In this document: one piece after another, positions 6,705-9,329 of the stretch | Position numbering within the stretch: position 1 is the first letter of the stretch | Layout of the letters: each line of letters begins with the position of its first letter | Origin: Hydrogenophaga sp. | Lineage (GTDB): Bacteria > Pseudomonadota > Gammaproteobacteria > Burkholderiales > Burkholderiaceae_C | Reading direction: 5' to 3' | NCBI GenBank assembly: GCA_021154985.1 | Contig: JAJNQE010000015.1 | Span: 1 to 9,329 of the forward strand | Length of the DNA stretch: 9,329 bases | Translations under genes and position numbers: made by a program | Notes under the pieces: generated by a model | What the model was told of the DNA's origin: nothing | What the model saw: only the letters and a program-made list of their open reading frames with translations | The model's database searches: none

Positions 6705-6708
6705 ATCA
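6680..6708. repeat. Inverted repeat 2 (9-bp arms) reaching the antitoxin start codon
   Basis: TGATTGAAA (6680-6688) and TTTCAATCA (6700-6708) are perfect reverse complements separated by 11 bases. The last base is the A of the antitoxin ATG. A protein bound here would block transcription start or, as an RNA hairpin, the start codon. It is the best candidate operator for AbiEi-type autoregulation. Confidence 0.65.
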
Positions 6709-7466
6709 TGGATAAAAATCCGAGACATCAACTAATCAAGCGCATGCAGTCGGATGTTCCCCGTGGGGCTCCGTTTGACCTGGCCACGTTGGGTGCGCTC
6801 GGCGTGTCGCCTCAACTCGCGGCGCGCTATGCAGAGGGAGGCTGGCTCGTGCGTCTGGCACAGGGCGTCTACGCCTTCCCCAACGATGAATTCGGGGTGC
6901 AAGGCGCTCTGAAGTTTTTACAGCGGCGCGTGCCCGGCTTGCACCTCGGCGGAAAAAGTGCACTGGCGCTGCACGGCGTGCGCCACAACCTGGGCAGCCG
7001 CGAGATGCTGGTGCTGTGGGGCGATGCCCGCTTCGCGCTGCCGGCCTGGTTCACGTCGCGCTTCCCGGCCCGATACGTTCACGCAAGCCTGTTCGATTGG
7101 CCAGACGACGTGCTGGCCGGCGCCACCTTGACCACACCGCCCGGCATGCCCGATGGCATGCGCGCATCGGTTTCCGAGCGCGCTGTGCTTGAGATGTTGT
7201 TTGAGGCCGGCACCAAACAAAGCCTGGAGGAAGCCCGCAACCTGTTCGACGGGCTGCGATCTCCACGCAAGGAGCTGCTGGGTCGGTTGCTGTCCTGCTG
7301 CACGAGTGTGAAGGCCGTGAGGCTGTTCCTCACCTGGGCGCGCGAAACCGCGGTGGTGGATGTCGATGACCTGCTGGCGCGCCACGCCTTGCACACTGGC
7401 AGCGACAGACGCTGGATGAGCAGGCTTGCCGACGGTACCCTGCTGAGCCTGAAACCTCATGGATAA
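6708..7466 (+). CDS. abiEi: AbiEi-like type IV antitoxin / transcriptional autoregulator
   Basis: The product is a 252-residue cytoplasmic protein matching the AbiEi_3 kind of type IV antitoxin. Residues 1-58 form a winged-helix DNA-binding domain, including a turn (LGALGVSPQLAARYAEGGWL) and the wing RLAQGVYAFP that marks this family. A C-terminal domain follows, with the motif GGKSALALHG at 81-90. In studied AbiE systems this protein represses its own operon through the winged helix and opposes the toxin through its C-terminal domain without tight protein binding. I prefer ATG 6708; a TTG at 6690 is in frame but lies inside the palindrome. No Shine-Dalgarno precedes the ATG. The gene overlaps the toxin start by eight bases (ATGGATAA contains both toxin ATG and antitoxin TAA), the usual arrangement for coupled TA genes. 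GC inside the gene is host-like, unlike its leader. Confidence 0.85.
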   Translation: MDKNPRHQLIKRMQSDVPRGAPFDLATLGALGVSPQLAARYAEGGWLVRLAQGVYAFPNDEFGVQGALKFLQRRVPGLHLGGKSALALHGVRHNLGSREMLVLWGDARFALPAWFTSRFPARYVHASLFDWPDDVLAGATLTTPPGMPDGMRASVSERAVLEMLFEAGTKQSLEEARNLFDGLRSPRKELLGRLLSCCTSVKAVRLFLTWARETAVVDVDDLLARHALHTGSDRRWMSRLADGTLLSLKPHG

Positions 7467-8412
7467 AAGCTACGCCGACACGGTGCGCCTGCTGCTGGCG
7501 GTGGCGCCCGAGGTCTTTGCGAACGACATCTTCGCGATGAAGGGTGGCACCGCGATCAACCTGTTCGTGCAGGACATGCCCCGTCTGTCGGTGGACATCG
7601 ATGTGGTGTTCCTCCCCTGGCAGATGCCGCGCGACCAGGCACTGAGCGCCATCAACAGCGAGCTGGCCGCCATCGCACAACGGGTTGCGCCGTTGGGTCT
7701 GCAGACACGGCTGGTGCGCAGCAAGGACCTGGGTGACACCAAGTTGATCGTGGAGAACGACAGCAGTCAGGTGAAGGTTGAGGTGAACGTTGTGTTCCGC
7801 GGGACGGTGCTCCCGGTCGAGCGAAAGCCGCTGAGCACCAAGACCCGTGATCTCTTCGGTGTCGAGTTCGACGCACCTGTTCTTGCGCGAGACGAGTTGT
7901 ACGCGGGCAAGCTGGTGGCTGCATTGGACCGGCAGCATCCCCGCGACCTGTTCGACGTGTGGCAGCTGTATGCGTCAGGAGGTCTCACCGACGGCATGGC
8001 CGAGTGCTTTGTGCTTTATCTGGCTGGCCACAACCGTCCACCGCATGAAGTGCTGTTCGGCAACGACAAGGACATCACCGCAGAGTACGAGCGCGCCTTC
8101 GTCGGCATGGCCGATGTGGACTGTTCACTGCAGTCGCTGCTGGAGGCGCGCGACCGGTTGCGGCACGAGCTGCCCCAGCGATTGACTTTGGACCACAGGC
8201 GGTTTCTGAGTGGTTTGGTGCGAACCGAGCCCGACTGGGCACTTGTGCGCTGCCAACACGCCGCGCAATTGCCCGCTCTGCGCTGGAAACTGGCCAACCT
8301 GGAAGCCTTTCGCCAACGACGCCCTGTCGACTTTGATGCACAGGCCAGGGCGTTGGATGCAGGCCTGGGTCTGTCAGTGCGTTCCGACATCGGCACAGAT
8401 GCACAGGGATAA
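7459..8412 (+). CDS. abiEii: AbiEii/AbiGii-family nucleotidyltransferase toxin
   Basis: The product is a 317-residue DNA polymerase beta-like nucleotidyltransferase of the AbiEii toxin family. The glycine motif KGGTAIN is at residues 28-34, and the metal-binding block RLSVDID at 42-48 carries the two Asp (46, 48). DELYAGK with Lys151 comes next, then HPRDLFDVWQLY with Arg162/Asp163 and Asp166. All four family motifs are present, so the enzyme should be active. In AbiE systems the toxin causes bacteriostasis and phage abortive infection. The related mycobacterial MenT toxins add pyrimidine nucleotides to tRNA acceptor ends; the target of this protein is unknown. The ATG overlaps the antitoxin end by eight bases and has no clear Shine-Dalgarno of its own, which suggests translational coupling. 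The gene stops seven bases before dusA. It is a type IV module also viewed as a defence system. Confidence 0.87.
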   Translation: MDKSYADTVRLLLAVAPEVFANDIFAMKGGTAINLFVQDMPRLSVDIDVVFLPWQMPRDQALSAINSELAAIAQRVAPLGLQTRLVRSKDLGDTKLIVENDSSQVKVEVNVVFRGTVLPVERKPLSTKTRDLFGVEFDAPVLARDELYAGKLVAALDRQHPRDLFDVWQLYASGGLTDGMAECFVLYLAGHNRPPHEVLFGNDKDITAEYERAFVGMADVDCSLQSLLEARDRLRHELPQRLTLDHRRFLSGLVRTEPDWALVRCQHAAQLPALRWKLANLEAFRQRRPVDFDAQARALDAGLGLSVRSDIGTDAQG

Positions 8413-8419
8413 TTGCGGG

Positions 8420-9329
8420 ATGACTTTGCATTCCCACCGCCTCTCGGTCGCCCCCATGATGGACTGGACCGATCGGCATTGCCGATACCTGCACCGCTTG
8501 CTGACCAAACAGACGCTGCTCTACACCGAGATGGTGACCACCGGTGCGCTGGCGCACGGCAGTGTGCAGCGCCACTTGCGGTTCAACGCCGAGGAGCATT
8601 CTGTGGCTCTGCAGCTGGGTGGCAGCGATGCGGCCGAGCTGGCCATGGCGGCGAAGCTGGGCGAGCAGTGGGGCTATGACGAGATCAACCTCAACTGCGG
8701 TTGCCCGAGCGACCGCGTGCAGCGTGGTGCGTTTGGTGCCTGCCTGATGGCCGAGCCGCAGACCGTGGCCGATGGCGTGAAAGCCATGGTGGACGCGGTG
8801 TCGATTCCTGTGACGGTGAAACACCGCATCGGCATCGACCGCGTGGAGAGCTACGACTTCGTGCGCGACTTCGTGGGCACGGTGAGCGAGGCGGGTTGCA
8901 GCGTGTTCATGGTGCATGCGCGAAATGCCTGGCTGGATGGCCTGTCACCGAAGGAAAACCGCGAGGTGCCGCCGCTTCGCTATGAGCTGGCCTACCGCCT
9001 CAAGCGCGATTTTCCGCAGCTCACCATCGGCATCAACGGTGGCATCACCACCAACGAACAGATCGCCGAGCACCTGCAGCAGGTGGATGGGGTGATGGTG
9101 GGCCGCGAGGCGTATCACAACCCCTGGCTGCTCACCTCGTGGGACGAAACCTTCTTTGGCGCAGCACCCAACACCATCACGCGCGAAGCGGTTGAAGAGC
9201 AGATGGTGAGCTACATGGAGCGCGCGTTTGCCGAGGACGGTTGCCCCTGGTACGCGATTGCGCGCCACATGCTGGGCCTGCGCCACGGCCTGCGGGGTGC
9301 ACGGCGCTGGCGCCAGATCTGGAGCGACC
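8420..9329 (+). CDS. dusA: tRNA-dihydrouridine(20/20a) synthase DusA, 3' end outside window
   Basis: The open frame runs from ATG 8420 to the window edge, 303 codons without a stop; the family length is about 330, so only the last few dozen residues are missing. DusA reduces uridine 20 and 20a in the tRNA D-loop using FMN and NADPH. Visible landmarks are SVAPMMDWTDRHCR (9-22), NLNCGCPSDRVQRGAFGACLM with the catalytic Cys95, TVKHRIGID with Lys134, FMVHARNAWLDGLSPKENREVPP with His166, INGGITT, and the phosphate-binding VMVGREAYHNPW. HARNAWLDGLSPKENREVPP is the DusA-type form rather than DusB or DusC. The gene starts seven bases after the toxin stop with no terminator or clear promoter between, so it may be read from the AbiE operon or from a promoter inside the toxin gene. 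The Shine-Dalgarno is weak (GCGGG next to the ATG). Confidence 0.94.
   Translation, partial: MTLHSHRLSVAPMMDWTDRHCRYLHRLLTKQTLLYTEMVTTGALAHGSVQRHLRFNAEEHSVALQLGGSDAAELAMAAKLGEQWGYDEINLNCGCPSDRVQRGAFGACLMAEPQTVADGVKAMVDAVSIPVTVKHRIGIDRVESYDFVRDFVGTVSEAGCSVFMVHARNAWLDGLSPKENREVPPLRYELAYRLKRDFPQLTIGINGGITTNEQIAEHLQQVDGVMVGREAYHNPWLLTSWDETFFGAAPNTITREAVEEQMVSYMERAFAEDGCPWYAIARHMLGLRHGLRGARRWRQIWSD

Larger units (their letters stand above)
6576..6707. promoter_or_regulatory. AT-rich leader and putative operator of the AbiE module
   Basis: These 132 bases lie between the HD-GYP stop and the antitoxin start. My count over 6601-6720 gives 43 G/C of 120 (about 36%), against about 72% in a 60-base sample (7021-7080) inside the antitoxin gene. 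The stretch holds two abutting inverted repeats (given separately), an 11-bp direct repeat GCTATTTTTCA (6640-6650, 6694-6704), and TTGATTG three times (6606, 6667, 6679). AbiEi antitoxins are known to repress their own promoter by binding paired inverted repeats, so this is the expected place for promoter and operator. No -35/-10 pair is convincing; TTGGGT (6671-6676) with GCTATT (6694-6699) at 17-bp spacing is one weak candidate. Confidence 0.6.

Noticed and set aside
6621..6708. The AT-rich leader as a copy of a dispersed Comamonadaceae intergenic repeat.
   Set aside because: The AGCT/GCTATTTTT and CAAGC/GCTTG elements loosely recall such repeats, but the match is weak and only one copy exists in this window. 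A genome-wide search would decide.
8075..8917. A 280-codon minus-strand frame across the toxin and dusA.
   Set aside because: It runs antisense to two well-supported genes, and its composition is that of a shadow with no domain or start context.

Overview
The window reads as a chromosomal segment of a GC-rich betaproteobacterium, most likely Burkholderiales/Comamonadaceae (a Hydrogenophaga- or Acidovorax-like genus). This rests on the high coding GC, a phaC-phaA-phaB operon in the Cupriavidus order with a PhaC C-terminus like that of Cupriavidus necator, and a small membrane protein of a type I associate with this family. The genus call comes from remembered protein resemblance, not from a search.

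Layout. Positions 1-249 hold the end of maleylacetoacetate isomerase (maiA), which overlaps pgeF (249-1013, peptidoglycan editing factor) by one base. A small two-helix membrane protein lies on the minus strand (933-1262) and runs tail-to-tail into the end of pgeF. From 1392 to 5264 there is a complete polyhydroxybutyrate operon: phaC (class I synthase), phaA (beta-ketothiolase) and phaB (acetoacetyl-CoA reductase). Each gene has a good Shine-Dalgarno site, there is a hairpin between phaA and phaB, and a textbook intrinsic terminator follows phaB. The three enzymes take two acetyl-CoA to acetoacetyl-CoA, then (R)-3-hydroxybutyryl-CoA, then polymer. Next comes an HD-GYP-type protein (5370-6575) whose HD dyad is replaced by Met-Asn while the HHExxDGxGYP block is intact.

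Positions 6708-8412 carry a two-gene AbiE-type (type IV) toxin-antitoxin/abortive infection module. An AbiEi-like winged-helix antitoxin/regulator overlaps by 8 bases an AbiEii-like nucleotidyltransferase toxin. Its 132-bp leader is strikingly AT-rich (about 36% GC over 6601-6720) and holds two abutting inverted repeats, the second reaching the first base of the antitoxin start codon. This fits an autoregulatory operator. The module ends 7 bases before dusA (tRNA-dihydrouridine synthase A, 8420 to the window edge), so a probable tRNA- or nucleotide-targeting toxin sits directly upstream of a tRNA-modifying gene.

The accessory part is the AbiE module and its leader; the rest is core metabolism. 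I saw no rRNA, tRNA, CRISPR array, transposase or prophage gene. The AbiE module belongs to a known family. What may be undescribed is its leader architecture, its coupling to dusA, and the degenerate HD-GYP protein.
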